A stretch of DNA of 64,000 nucleotides from Fimbriimonadaceae bacterium. Lineage in GTDB: Bacteria; Armatimonadota; Fimbriimonadia; Fimbriimonadales; Fimbriimonadaceae. Below are positions 50,409-60,019 of this stretch, one piece after another. How positions within the stretch are numbered: the stretch's first letter is position 1; every line of letters starts with the position of its first letter. The DNA is taken from assembly GCA_026129685.1 (NCBI GenBank), contig JAHCHO010000006.1:310001-374000 (forward strand), in the 5' to 3' direction. The position numbers and the translations under genes are program-made. The notes under the pieces were generated by a model, which was not told where the DNA came from, did not search any database, and saw only the letters and a list, made by a program, of their open reading frames with translations.

Positions 50409-51034
50409 GCCGCGCGGGCGAGATCGTCGTCGTCTGTGGAAGTATGTTCGCGGGCAAGACCGAGGAGTTGATTCGGCGCGCTCGGAGGGCTCTGTACGCG
50501 AAGCGCAAGGTCCAGGTCTTCAAGCCCCGGATCGACTCACGCTACCACGAGACGATGGTAGTCACCCACCAAGGGGTGCGGCACGAGGCCATCGCCGTCG
50601 CCTCGATCACGGAGCTCGCCGACCGGATCGAGGACGACACGGACCTGGTCGTGATCGATGAGGCGCAGTTCTTCTCCAGTGAGATCGTAGACCTGGCGAC
50701 CGGACTGGCACGATGCGGGAAGGACGTGCTGCTCGGGGGCCTCGACCAAGACTTCCGGCGGGAGCCCTTTGGCCCGATGCCGTTCCTTTTGGCGGTTGCG
50801 GACGAAGTCGTGAAGTTGCGCGCGATCTGCATGAAGAGCGGACTTCCCGCCAGCCACACCTATCGGGTGATCGACGGGAAACCGGCCGGGCCTCACGATC
50901 CCATCATTCTGATCGGCGCCACCGAGACCTACGAGGCCCGTAACCGCGCCCACCACCGTCTGCGCGGCGAACCGGGGGTCCCCAAGGGGCCGAAGCCGTG
51001 GCTGCAACTGATGAAGCGGAAGAAGGGCCGCTGA
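50405..51034 (+). CDS. tdk: Thymidine kinase, type II, zinc ligands lost
   Basis: Phosphorylates thymidine to dTMP in the salvage pathway. The 209-residue protein has Walker A GSMFAGKTEE (residues 12-21), VIDEAQFFSSEIV, GLDQDFRREPFG and the lid region ASHTYRVIDGKPAGPHDPI. In type II enzymes four cysteines (or Cys/His) hold a structural zinc near CxxC...CxxC/H; here the first pair reads AICMKSG and the second region reads YEARNRAHH, so at least three ligands are missing. The zinc has probably been lost, which is seen in some family members. Co-translated with the FmdB-type gene (ATGA); ruvC begins 2 nt after its stop. Confidence 0.93.
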   Translation: MSRAGEIVVVCGSMFAGKTEELIRRARRALYAKRKVQVFKPRIDSRYHETMVVTHQGVRHEAIAVASITELADRIEDDTDLVVIDEAQFFSSEIVDLATGLARCGKDVLLGGLDQDFRREPFGPMPFLLAVADEVVKLRAICMKSGLPASHTYRVIDGKPAGPHDPIILIGATETYEARNRAHHRLRGEPGVPKGPKPWLQLMKRKKGR

Positions 51035-51036
51035 CC

Positions 51037-51528
51037 ATGCTCGTCCTCGGCATCGATCCGGGCTTGGAGCGCATCGGTTACGGAGCGGTGCGGCGCGAAG
51101 GGTCGCGGCTCATCCCGGTCGAGTACGGGTTGATCGAAACGCCAAGGATCGGCCTTGCGGATCGGTTGGCCCTGGTCCACGAGGAGGTCTCGGCGTTGCT
51201 GGTTCGGGCCCGGCCGGACGCGGTCGCGACGGAGAAGTTGCTGTTTTCGGTCAACCGCAAGACGGCGATGGACGTGGCGAAGTCGCTGGGGGTCATCCTC
51301 TTGGCGATCGCCCGTCACGGTGCGCCGTGGACGGAATACGCGCCGCCGGAGATCAAGCTGTCGGTGGTCGGGAACGGGTCGGCGGAGAAGAAGCAGGTCC
51401 AGTTTATGGTGACCCGGTTGCTCGGGTTGAGCGTGGCGCCAAAGCCGGACGACGTGTCGGACGCCTTGGCGATCGCGGTGTGCCACGCGTTGCGTTGCCG
51501 ACCGGGGTTGGGGGGAACGGGCGTCTGA
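51037..51528 (+). CDS. ruvC: Holliday junction endonuclease RuvC
   Basis: Resolves four-way DNA junctions in recombination. The 163-residue product has the RNase H-type fold with Asp7 (LGIDPG), Glu66 (ATEKLLF), and the C-terminal DDVSDALAIA containing Asp139 and Asp142 as metal ligands. The ATG 51037 start gives the canonical LVLGIDPG N-terminus; a longer frame lies inside tdk. It is the third gene of the FmdB-tdk-ruvC operon. ruvA and ruvB are not in the window, although they are neighbours in many genomes. Confidence 0.96.
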   Translation: MLVLGIDPGLERIGYGAVRREGSRLIPVEYGLIETPRIGLADRLALVHEEVSALLVRARPDAVATEKLLFSVNRKTAMDVAKSLGVILLAIARHGAPWTEYAPPEIKLSVVGNGSAEKKQVQFMVTRLLGLSVAPKPDDVSDALAIAVCHALRCRPGLGGTGV

Positions 51529-51626
51529 AGGTGGTATGAGCACGTCGGTGACCCTAGACTTCGCGGACCAAGGAAGGTCGCGTGTTCGGCGAGGGAAAGG
51601 ACTAGGAACCAGATGGAGGCAATTCC

Positions 51627-51651
51627 GGGATCCTTCCTTCGTCAGGATGAC
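51627..51651. repeat. Degenerate intergenic GTCATCCTGA-type repeat
   Basis: On the minus strand: GTCATCCTGACGAAGG, then AAGGATCCC. It is similar to the element at 18606-18633. It lies in a 176-bp gap after ruvC with no gene. Confidence 0.4.
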
Positions 51652-51692
51652 TGGCCCCATCCTTGAGCCGGTCTGGGCTACGAGCGCCCTGC

Positions 51693-51698
51693 CACAAT
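51693..51698 (+). promoter_or_regulatory. -10-like box of a leaderless promoter (kbl)
   Basis: CACAAT ends 6 nt before ATG 51705; first base departs from TANNNT. Confidence 0.4.
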
Positions 51699-51704
51699 GA
51701 AGGC

Positions 51705-52892
51705 ATGAACCAGGGCTTCCAGGCATGGCTCGGCGCGTCGCTCGACGACCTCAAGACAAAGAACCTCTACAAGACCCCGCGCATCCTCGAATCCCCGGCC
51801 GGTGGGCGAGTGCGAATGAACGGGAAAGAGGTCGTCAACCTCTCCAGCAACAACTACCTCGGCCTGGCGAACCATCCGAAGGTGCGGGAAGCGGCGGTCG
51901 CGGCGGTGGAGCGATGGGGCGTGGGCGCGGGGGCGGTGCGCTGGATCGGCGGCACCACGACCGTCCACGACGAACTGGAGCAACGCCTCGCCCAGTTCAA
52001 GAACGTCGAAGCGGTGCTGGTGTTCACGGGCGGGTTCACCGCGAACTCGGGGTGCATTCCGGCGGTCGTGACGGCGGAGGACGTGATTATCAGCGACGAA
52101 CTGAACCACGCCTCGATCATCGACGGGGTGCGGCTGGGGGCGGCGCGTTACAAGAAGTCCGACGGGTTCGTCTACGCGCACAAGGACATGGACCACCTCG
52201 AGCGCATCCTCCGGGAAACGCAGGGGTTCCAGAAGCGGATGATCATCACGGACGGGGTCTTCAGCATGGACGGCGATATCGCGCCGCTACCCGCGATCGT
52301 CGAACTGGCCGAGAAGTACGACGCCTTCGTTATGGTGGACGATGCCCACGCGAGCGGGGTGCTCGGCAAGAACGGGGCGGGCTCGACCTCGCACTTCAAC
52401 CTCTACGGACGGGTGGACATCCAGTTGGGGACGCTGTCGAAGGCGCTCGGGGTCATCGGCGGATACATTGCCGGCTCGGGTCTGCTGAAGGATTGGCTGA
52501 TCAATCGCGGGCGGCCGTACCTGTTCTCGACGGCGCACCCGCCGATGGTGGCGGCGGCGCTGATCGCGGCGCTGGACGTGATGGAAACTGACCCGGAGCC
52601 GATGCGACGGCTGTGGGCGAACACGAAGTGGTGGAAAGAGGCGCTCGCGGCAGAGGGGTTCGACACGATGGGCAGCGAGACGCCGATCACGCCGGTGTTC
52701 GTCGGTGACGAAGGCAAGGCGCAGACATTCGAGCGGGCCTTGTGGGACGAGGGAGTCTACGCGCTCTCGATCGTGTATCCGACGGTGGCGCTGGGTAAGG
52801 CGCGGATTCGCACGATGCCTTCAGCGGCGCACACGGAGGAGGACTTGGCGTTCGCGCTGGAGGCGTTCGGCCGGGCGCGGGAGCGAGTCTAG
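51705..52892 (+). CDS. kbl: Glycine C-acetyltransferase (2-amino-3-ketobutyrate CoA ligase)
   Basis: PLP enzyme of the alpha-oxoamine synthase family that splits 2-amino-3-oxobutyrate into glycine and acetyl-CoA in threonine breakdown. Its 395 residues include [49 protein letters not shown] and the PLP lysine in LGTLSKALG (Lys246). Related KAS-type enzymes (BioF, HemA) share this fold, but the N-terminal sequence and absence of biotin or heme neighbours favour Kbl. No threonine dehydrogenase (tdh) gene follows. The longer frame to 51663 is rejected. Confidence 0.9.
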   Translation: MNQGFQAWLGASLDDLKTKNLYKTPRILESPAGGRVRMNGKEVVNLSSNNYLGLANHPKVREAAVAAVERWGVGAGAVRWIGGTTTVHDELEQRLAQFKNVEAVLVFTGGFTANSGCIPAVVTAEDVIISDELNHASIIDGVRLGAARYKKSDGFVYAHKDMDHLERILRETQGFQKRMIITDGVFSMDGDIAPLPAIVELAEKYDAFVMVDDAHASGVLGKNGAGSTSHFNLYGRVDIQLGTLSKALGVIGGYIAGSGLLKDWLINRGRPYLFSTAHPPMVAAALIAALDVMETDPEPMRRLWANTKWWKEALAAEGFDTMGSETPITPVFVGDEGKAQTFERALWDEGVYALSIVYPTVALGKARIRTMPSAAHTEEDLAFALEAFGRARERV

Positions 52893-52932
52893 CCGTCATC
52901 CCGTAGTCCACCTGATTCGCCGCCAGGATTGC

Positions 52933-53037
52933 CGGGCCTCGGCCGGCCTTTCCTATGTGCTGATCCGCGACGACGTGGACGGGGACAACTCGGTGAATAT
53001 CAAGGACTGCTTGATCCTACGGCGCAACTTCGGATGA
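52933..53037 (+). pseudogene. Remnant of a dockerin-type/EF-hand protein
   Basis: A reading frame ending at 53037 encodes DDVDGDNSVNIKDCLILRRNFG, which matches the calcium-binding repeat of dockerin domains (DxDGDGxVNIxDLxxLRRxFG). The upstream frame (52891-52960) shows no plausible gene start, and the kbl stop lies just before. It is probably the C-terminal end of a lost exported protein. No partner is visible. Confidence 0.55.
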
Positions 53038-53158
53038 GCCGGCGCCCTAGCTTCGGCGATCGGCGGGTTTCGAGAACGGGCCGCGAAGGAACCGGCGCGG
53101 GCGACGGCGAATAGGCAATGCCATTCGTCGATCGGGCACCGCCCGAGGTTGCGTCAGC

Positions 53159-55768
53159 ATGGCCATTCGTACTCGTTCCCTCGTCCTCGTCGCCGTCGCG
53201 TTGCTCGGCCTGGCCGGGTCCGTCCTTGCGCAGGAACCCCACGCCAATCGTGCCAACTGGAAGCAGGCAGATCGGTTCTCGGCCGAGCGCCTGCGCCCGT
53301 TCGTGTACAGCCTTTCGCTCACTCCGTCGTTCATCGGGAAGACCGATACGTTCTGGTATTCGTGGCGAGACTCTAACGGAACCAAGTTCTGGAAAGTGGA
53401 CCCGAAGGCACGGAAGAAGGAGCCTCTGTTCGACGCCCACGCGATGGCGGCGGCCCTCAGCGAGCTTCACAAGAAGCCGTACGACCATACGAACCTGCCG
53501 ATCACGACGGTGACGGTGGACGAAAAGGGCGAGAAGGTCCGATTCACGATCGAGAACGTGCGCTACGAGTGGGACATCGAGAAGAAGACCCTGGCCAAGG
53601 CGCCGCCCGCCCCACGCACGGGGGGTGAGGCGGGCGCCGGGGGGGAGAACACGCAAGACCAGCAGGAGCAGCAGCAGGGCCAGCAAGGGCCCCCGGCGCG
53701 CCCGACGGAGTTCCGCAACTTCTCGCCGGACAAGAAGGCTTATGTCTATGCAAAGGACCATAACCTATACTTTGTGGAGACCTCCGACGAAACCAAGCAC
53801 ACTCAGCTGACCACCGACGGCGAGCGCTACTACAGCTTCGGGGCGCGCGCGGGCACGGGCAACGAATTCGAGTTCCAGCAACAACAGCAGACCCAGACGC
53901 AGCAGACCCAAACGCCGCCGGAGGAGAGGGTGCGCGCCCAGGTCACGTGGTCGGAGGATTCGAAAGCGTTTTACGTCGTTCGACGCGATGTGAGAAAGGT
54001 TTCCGAGCTCTACTTAGTCAATTCGCTCGCGGAACCGCGTCCGACCCTAATGAGCTACAAGTACGCCATGCCGGGCGAGGAGAACGTGACCCAAACCGAG
54101 TTGAACGTCTTTCTGCGGGAGGGCCGGGTCTTCAAGAAGCTCGACGTCGGCAAGTGGAAAGATCAGTCCATCGCCGACGTGCACTGGACAAAGACGCCGG
54201 AGAAACTCCGATTCGTGCGTCGGGACCGGCTCCAGCGTAACATGGAGTTGTGCGAGGCGGACATCAAGACCGGGGCGGTTTCAGCCCTCCTCACGGAAAG
54301 CGTGGAAAACGCCTTTCTCGAGCGGCAGAACACCCGGTATGTGAAGCCGGGCGGCGACTTCGTCTGGTTCTCGGAGCGCTCGGGCTTCGGCCACTTCTAC
54401 CTCTACACCCACGACGGCAAGCTGAAGAACCCGATCACGAGCGGGCCCTGGCGCGCCGACCAGATTGTCGACGTGGACGCCGACAAGGGCGTGCTCTACT
54501 TCAAGGCGGTCGGGAGAGAAGCGGACGAGAACCCTTACTATCGCCACACCTATCGCATTGGGCTGGACGGCAAGGGACTCGCGCTGATGGACCCGGGCGA
54601 TGCCGACCATGGCACAACCCTCGCGCCGAGCAAGAAGTACTCGGTGGACGTGTTCTCAAGGACCGACCTCGTCCCAAAAGCGGTGGTTCGCGACGACGAA
54701 GGCAAAGTCGTCCTCTCGCTCGAGGAGGCCGATACGAGCAAGCTGACCGAGCTTGGCTGGAAGATGCCCGAGACCTTCGTGGTGAAGTCGGCCGACGGCG
54801 TGACGAACATCTACGGCAACCTCTGGAAGCCCTACGATTTCGACGCCACCAAGAAGTACCCGATCATCGCGAACGTGTATCCGGGGCCCCAGACGGAAGC
54901 GGTGGGTTCGACCTTCAGTCCGACCAACGGGAACCAGCGGCTCGCCCAACTCGGGTTTATCGTGATCCAGATCGGGAACCGGGGCGGCCAGCCGCTTCGC
55001 TCGAACGCCTACCATAGCTTCGGCTACTACAATCTGCGCGACTACGGTCTGGCGGACAAGAAGGCGGGTATCGAGCAGTTGGCCGAGCGCCATCCCTGGA
55101 TCGACGTGGACAAGGTTGGAATCTACGGCCACTCGGGTGGCGGGTTCATGACGGCGGCAGCGCTGCTCTTGCCCCCCTTCAACGACTTCTTCAAGGTGGG
55201 GGTGTCCTCGGCGGGCAACCACGACAACAACGTCTATAACCAGAACTGGAGCGAGCAACACCACGGACTCCGCGAGGTGCCGGTCGAGGCGACGACGACC
55301 GCCGTGGCCGGCGCCGGCGCGGGAGTGGGGGGACGGCGCGGCGTTCGACCGCCCGACGAGGACGAAGGCGACCTCTGGGACGCCCTGATTCGGCGCGCGA
55401 TCGAAGACGAACCGCAGGACGCGCAGAAGCAAGGCGAACAGAAGACGGACGAGAAGAAGACCGAGGAGAAGAAGGAGACGAAGTTCTCGATCAAGGTGCC
55501 GACCAACCACGAGTTGGCCGCCAACCTCAAGAACCATCTCCTGCTCGTTCACGGCGACATGGACAACAACGTGCATCCGGCGGGCACGATCCGGCTCGTC
55601 AACGCGCTCATCAAGGCTAACAAGCGGTTCGACTTCATGCTCCTTCCGGGCAAGGCGCACGGGTTCGCGGACATGCAGCCTTACTTCACGCGGATGATGT
55701 TCGAGTACTTCGCCGAGCACCTTTTGGGCGACTACTACCGAAACTCGGCGGACATGGGCGGCAACTAG
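53159..55768 (+). CDS. Exported S9-family dipeptidyl-peptidase IV-like serine peptidase
   Basis: 869 residues with a signal peptide (MAIRTRSLVLVAVALLGLAGSVLAQ). An N-terminal beta-propeller-like region is followed by the alpha/beta hydrolase domain, with the nucleophile GHSGGGFM, the Asp in HGDMDNNVHP and the His in GKAHGFADM. DPP-IV-type enzymes remove Xaa-Pro dipeptides. Two low-complexity inserts are unusual: Q-rich stretches in the propeller (about residues 165-180 and 240-260) and a K/E/Q-rich acidic-basic run between the Ser and the Asp (about 757-778). Start ATG 53159. Confidence 0.92.
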   Translation: MAIRTRSLVLVAVALLGLAGSVLAQEPHANRANWKQADRFSAERLRPFVYSLSLTPSFIGKTDTFWYSWRDSNGTKFWKVDPKARKKEPLFDAHAMAAALSELHKKPYDHTNLPITTVTVDEKGEKVRFTIENVRYEWDIEKKTLAKAPPAPRTGGEAGAGGENTQDQQEQQQGQQGPPARPTEFRNFSPDKKAYVYAKDHNLYFVETSDETKHTQLTTDGERYYSFGARAGTGNEFEFQQQQQTQTQQTQTPPEERVRAQVTWSEDSKAFYVVRRDVRKVSELYLVNSLAEPRPTLMSYKYAMPGEENVTQTELNVFLREGRVFKKLDVGKWKDQSIADVHWTKTPEKLRFVRRDRLQRNMELCEADIKTGAVSALLTESVENAFLERQNTRYVKPGGDFVWFSERSGFGHFYLYTHDGKLKNPITSGPWRADQIVDVDADKGVLYFKAVGREADENPYYRHTYRIGLDGKGLALMDPGDADHGTTLAPSKKYSVDVFSRTDLVPKAVVRDDEGKVVLSLEEADTSKLTELGWKMPETFVVKSADGVTNIYGNLWKPYDFDATKKYPIIANVYPGPQTEAVGSTFSPTNGNQRLAQLGFIVIQIGNRGGQPLRSNAYHSFGYYNLRDYGLADKKAGIEQLAERHPWIDVDKVGIYGHSGGGFMTAAALLLPPFNDFFKVGVSSAGNHDNNVYNQNWSEQHHGLREVPVEATTTAVAGAGAGVGGRRGVRPPDEDEGDLWDALIRRAIEDEPQDAQKQGEQKTDEKKTEEKKETKFSIKVPTNHELAANLKNHLLLVHGDMDNNVHPAGTIRLVNALIKANKRFDFMLLPGKAHGFADMQPYFTRMMFEYFAEHLLGDYYRNSADMGGN

Positions 55769-55802
55769 CCGTCTGACCGCAACCCGGCGCAGGTTCCGAC
55801 GT

Positions 55803-55808
55803 TATCCT
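55803..55808 (+). promoter_or_regulatory. -10 box of a leaderless promoter (membrane-anchored protein 55815)
   Basis: TATCCT ends 6 nt before ATG 55815; no ribosome site lies between. Confidence 0.45.
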
Positions 55809-55814
55809 TGGTGA

Positions 55815-57260
55815 ATGCATCGCCATCAAGAGACTCGGGGCGCGTTGCGACCGTTGACGATCGTGGCCGCCTTCGTGGCGCTCTGGGTCGTGCTGCTCGG
55901 GTTCTCGGTTTTTGCGCGAAACCTCGATCCGCTTCCCGCCGAGCCCGGTCCACCCACACCCGTGCCCCCGGACAACGCCTGGGACGCCTACGCTCGGGCG
56001 ATAACGAAGTCGATCCGCTTGGCACCACTCGGTCACGGTGGTGACCCGAACGTGCCGGGCCACGACCTGGTGGCGATGCGCGAGGAGGTCGAGGCCGCGC
56101 GCCCGGTGTTCGAGGCGGTGGAGGGGGCGGAGGCGAAGCCGTTGGTGATCGACCAGTCGTACCCGTCCTACTGGACCGACCTCGATAGCCCGCCTCGCGG
56201 TAGCCCGCCGGCATCGGATGGGTCCGATCTCGTCCGGATGAACCCCCACCGGTTGGTGTTCGAGTATGGACGGGTGACCGACGCGTTCGTCCTGCGGGGA
56301 GACTTGGCTTTGGCGGAAGGGCGAATCCAAGCGACGCTCGACTCCTATAAGGCGGCGTTGCGGTTTACGGCGCGGCTGAAGTCGTCGGGGGGAGTCGCGC
56401 CTTACATCGGAGCATGCCTGGCGGAGGCTCGGGTGCTTCGGCGCCTCGCGGGGCTGGCGGCCCGGCTCGACCCCAAGCAGACCGAGAACCTGGGCGAGGT
56501 CATGGGCAAACAATTGGCGGCTTCCACTTTCGAATGGGCGTGGCAACGCGAGGCGGCCCTGGGCGAACGATGGCTCTACCGACTGATGCGGGACGATCGG
56601 AACTGGCAGAAGCGGTTGGCCGAGCGAGGCAAGGCGCAGGACCCCTCGTTCCAGGCCGACGTTGTTGGTCTTCGGCGGGCGGACGCGCTCACCGCGTATC
56701 GGGTCGCGACGGGGGGAGCGGGTTACGGGACTCTGTCGGGCAACTCGCCTTCCCCCGCGCCGACCAAGCCGTCACCGTCGGCGGTGGCGGCGATGTTGCC
56801 GCTCTATCGCGAAGAGGACTCAAGGATCGCGAGCGCAAACCGGGCCGAAATGAGCCTTCTGGCACTGGCGGTAGCGGCCAAGCGTCACCTGGCGGCGAGG
56901 GGGACGCCGCCGCCGTCCTTGCGGGACGCGGTGCCCTACCTGCCGCGGCGCTTCGCGGTTCCGACCAACGATCCGTTCCTTGTGCGCTTCGGCACGGCGC
57001 CACCGCTTCGCATGTCGATCCTCTCGGACGGAACGGTGGCCTTCTGGAGCGTCGGACCGGACGGGAAGGACGACGGGGGTAGGGTCTGGCTTTCGGCGGG
57101 GGCGAAGCCGCGCGGGGCGGAGACCTACGATCCGACCAGGGGGGACGTGACCGTCCTGCTTCGCCCCGACGGTCGGATGGAGTTCGCGAGCTCGTCTGCG
57201 GCGTCCGGCCCCTCGACGTCCCTGGCGCCAAATTCGCGGAAAGTGGCTCCAGGGCCTTGA
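55815..57260 (+). CDS. Membrane-anchored protein of unknown function
   Basis: 481 residues. One N-terminal transmembrane helix (LTIVAAFVALWVVLLGFSVF, residues 14-33) and an otherwise soluble, presumably periplasmic, body. The middle is helical, e.g. LAEARVLRRLAGLAARLD and EWAWQREAALGERWLY. The C-terminal 110 residues contain PTNDPFLVRFG and WSVGPDGKDDGGRVWLS, a pattern seen in many exported Planctomycete and Armatimonadota proteins. No function is known to me. A TATCCT box 6 nt before the ATG suggests leaderless expression. Its stop codon lies in the -35 box of the 16S promoter. Confidence 0.72.
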   Translation: MHRHQETRGALRPLTIVAAFVALWVVLLGFSVFARNLDPLPAEPGPPTPVPPDNAWDAYARAITKSIRLAPLGHGGDPNVPGHDLVAMREEVEAARPVFEAVEGAEAKPLVIDQSYPSYWTDLDSPPRGSPPASDGSDLVRMNPHRLVFEYGRVTDAFVLRGDLALAEGRIQATLDSYKAALRFTARLKSSGGVAPYIGACLAEARVLRRLAGLAARLDPKQTENLGEVMGKQLAASTFEWAWQREAALGERWLYRLMRDDRNWQKRLAERGKAQDPSFQADVVGLRRADALTAYRVATGGAGYGTLSGNSPSPAPTKPSPSAVAAMLPLYREEDSRIASANRAEMSLLALAVAAKRHLAARGTPPPSLRDAVPYLPRRFAVPTNDPFLVRFGTAPPLRMSILSDGTVAFWSVGPDGKDDGGRVWLSAGAKPRGAETYDPTRGDVTVLLRPDGRMEFASSSAASGPSTSLAPNSRKVAPGP

Positions 57261-57286
57261 CAACGGCGAGTCGACCTGCCTATAAT
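57257..57286 (+). promoter_or_regulatory. Consensus promoter of the 16S rRNA gene
   Basis: TTGACA (57257-57262), an 18-nt spacer and TATAAT (57281-57286). Both boxes are perfect. The TGA stop codon of the upstream gene lies within the -35 box. Transcription would start near 57293, about 200 nt before the mature rRNA. Confidence 0.88.
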
Positions 57287-57292
57287 TTCCCT

Positions 57293-57491
57293 TGCGCTCG
57301 TTTCGGGCGCCGCTCCTTGAAAGCTCTATAGACAGCGCGAATTCGTTTAGTATGAACTCGATGATTCGATTCGGGTTCAACCAAGCAGTATGAGGTTCCG
57401 TTCCCTGCGAGCTTCGTCTCGGTGGGACGGTCGCGTTTACGGACGCAGCCTCGCCTTGATCGTGACGCTTCCGCATAGGACGCATACGATT
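57293..57491 (+). other. Leader of the 16S rRNA transcript
   Basis: About 200 nt between the predicted start of transcription and the mature 5' end. It contains an AGCTCTATAG segment near 57320 that could act as a boxA-like antitermination signal; this is a weak match. I found no tRNA or open frame with support. Confidence 0.4.
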
Positions 57492-59001
<1,510 letters not shown>

Positions 59002-59082
59002 AGAGACTTGAACTCGGGACCTGGATTCCAGGGACCGACAATGTCCAGGTCGAACTGAACGATTCGCGTTATAGGGTTTTCA

Positions 59083-59113
59083 AAACGGCCCCTCTCACAA
59101 GGAGGGGCCGTTT
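59083..59113 (+). terminator. Intrinsic terminator after 16S rRNA
   Basis: AAACGGCCCCTC (59083-59094) pairs with GAGGGGCCGTTT (59102-59113) around a 7-nt loop; GCGTTTG follows. The upstream side has GGGTTTTCAAAA, so it may work in both directions. Confidence 0.85.
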
Positions 59114-59188
59114 GCGTTTGTCGGCGTCTGGTCGAAGCGTCGAGTCGCCGCGCTGCAAACGGGAGCAGCTCGCGCAGAGTTACCTTGC

Positions 59189-60019
59189 CTAACCCAACCG
59201 GCGTCGGAGAGACTCAGGGGGGTTGCGCTGCTGGGCGATCGCGAGCGGCTCGACGCACACCTTCAGGGGAGTGGACGCGGCGTGAATCACCGTATGCTGA
59301 TCCAACAGCATCGCCACATGGCCGGGCCAGAAGACGAAGTCGCCCGATCGGGGCGCTGCACCCTCTGGCAACGCCTCTCCAAGGGTTGCGGCCTGCATGT
59401 CACTGTCCCGCCGCACCGGAACGCCCGCGTGGGCGAGGCACGCCTGAACCAGGGCGGAGCAGTCGATGCCGAAGCCACTGCGCCCGCCCCACCGATACGG
59501 GGTCTCGACGAAACGCCGAGCGGTGGCCAGGTAGTCGGGGTCGACGTGGTCGAGAGGCACCGCATGGGCGGTCACGATCCAACCGCCCTGGCACAACGCG
59601 GAGTACCTGTCTCGCTCCCCGACGACGCGGATCTGGCTTTGAAAGCCAAGCTCTTCGATTACGGGCGCCTTGTAGGAGGGCTCGGCGAACACCAGGGTCC
59701 GGACGGCGGCGATGCGATGGGTGGCCCCGACCACCTCCGGAGAAAGATCGTCGGTGCGCACGTAACCCACGTACCCGTCGGTCTCGTTCTGACCCCATGA
59801 CCAACCTTCGCGCTCCTCGAAGACGATGAAAACCTCGCCATAGACTAGTTGGGACGTGGCGGAGTTCTCAACGCGAGGTTCTCCTCGTACGGTAGAGACG
59901 GGCTTCACCACCTGAGTCCGTGTTCCCGCGACGAAGCGGTCAGACGGGACGCGACCCCGCAACGTCTCGCCCGCCAAATCGGCGCGGTACGGGTGGAGGC
60001 GGGGATCGAGGTCGCTCAT
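59189..60019 (-). CDS. NlpC/P60 endopeptidase with SH3-type domains
   Basis: Peptidoglycan hydrolase that cleaves gamma-D-Glu-diamino-acid links. The 276-residue protein has two bacterial SH3b-like segments (about 35-150) and the C-terminal NlpC/P60 domain: [18 protein letters not shown] (catalytic Cys), then [12 protein letters not shown] (His) and VIHAAST (third residue). The ATG overlaps rfbA (ATGA). A longer frame to 60232 is inside rfbA. I see no signal peptide at the chosen start, so the enzyme may be cytoplasmic (recycling of muropeptides, as in YkfC-type enzymes) or exported by another route. YkfC-like architecture fits the SH3 pair. Confidence 0.9.
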   Translation of the reverse strand: MSDLDPRLHPYRADLAGETLRGRVPSDRFVAGTRTQVVKPVSTVRGEPRVENSATSQLVYGEVFIVFEEREGWSWGQNETDGYVGYVRTDDLSPEVVGATHRIAAVRTLVFAEPSYKAPVIEELGFQSQIRVVGERDRYSALCQGGWIVTAHAVPLDHVDPDYLATARRFVETPYRWGGRSGFGIDCSALVQACLAHAGVPVRRDSDMQAATLGEALPEGAAPRSGDFVFWPGHVAMLLDQHTVIHAASTPLKVCVEPLAIAQQRNPPESLRRRLG

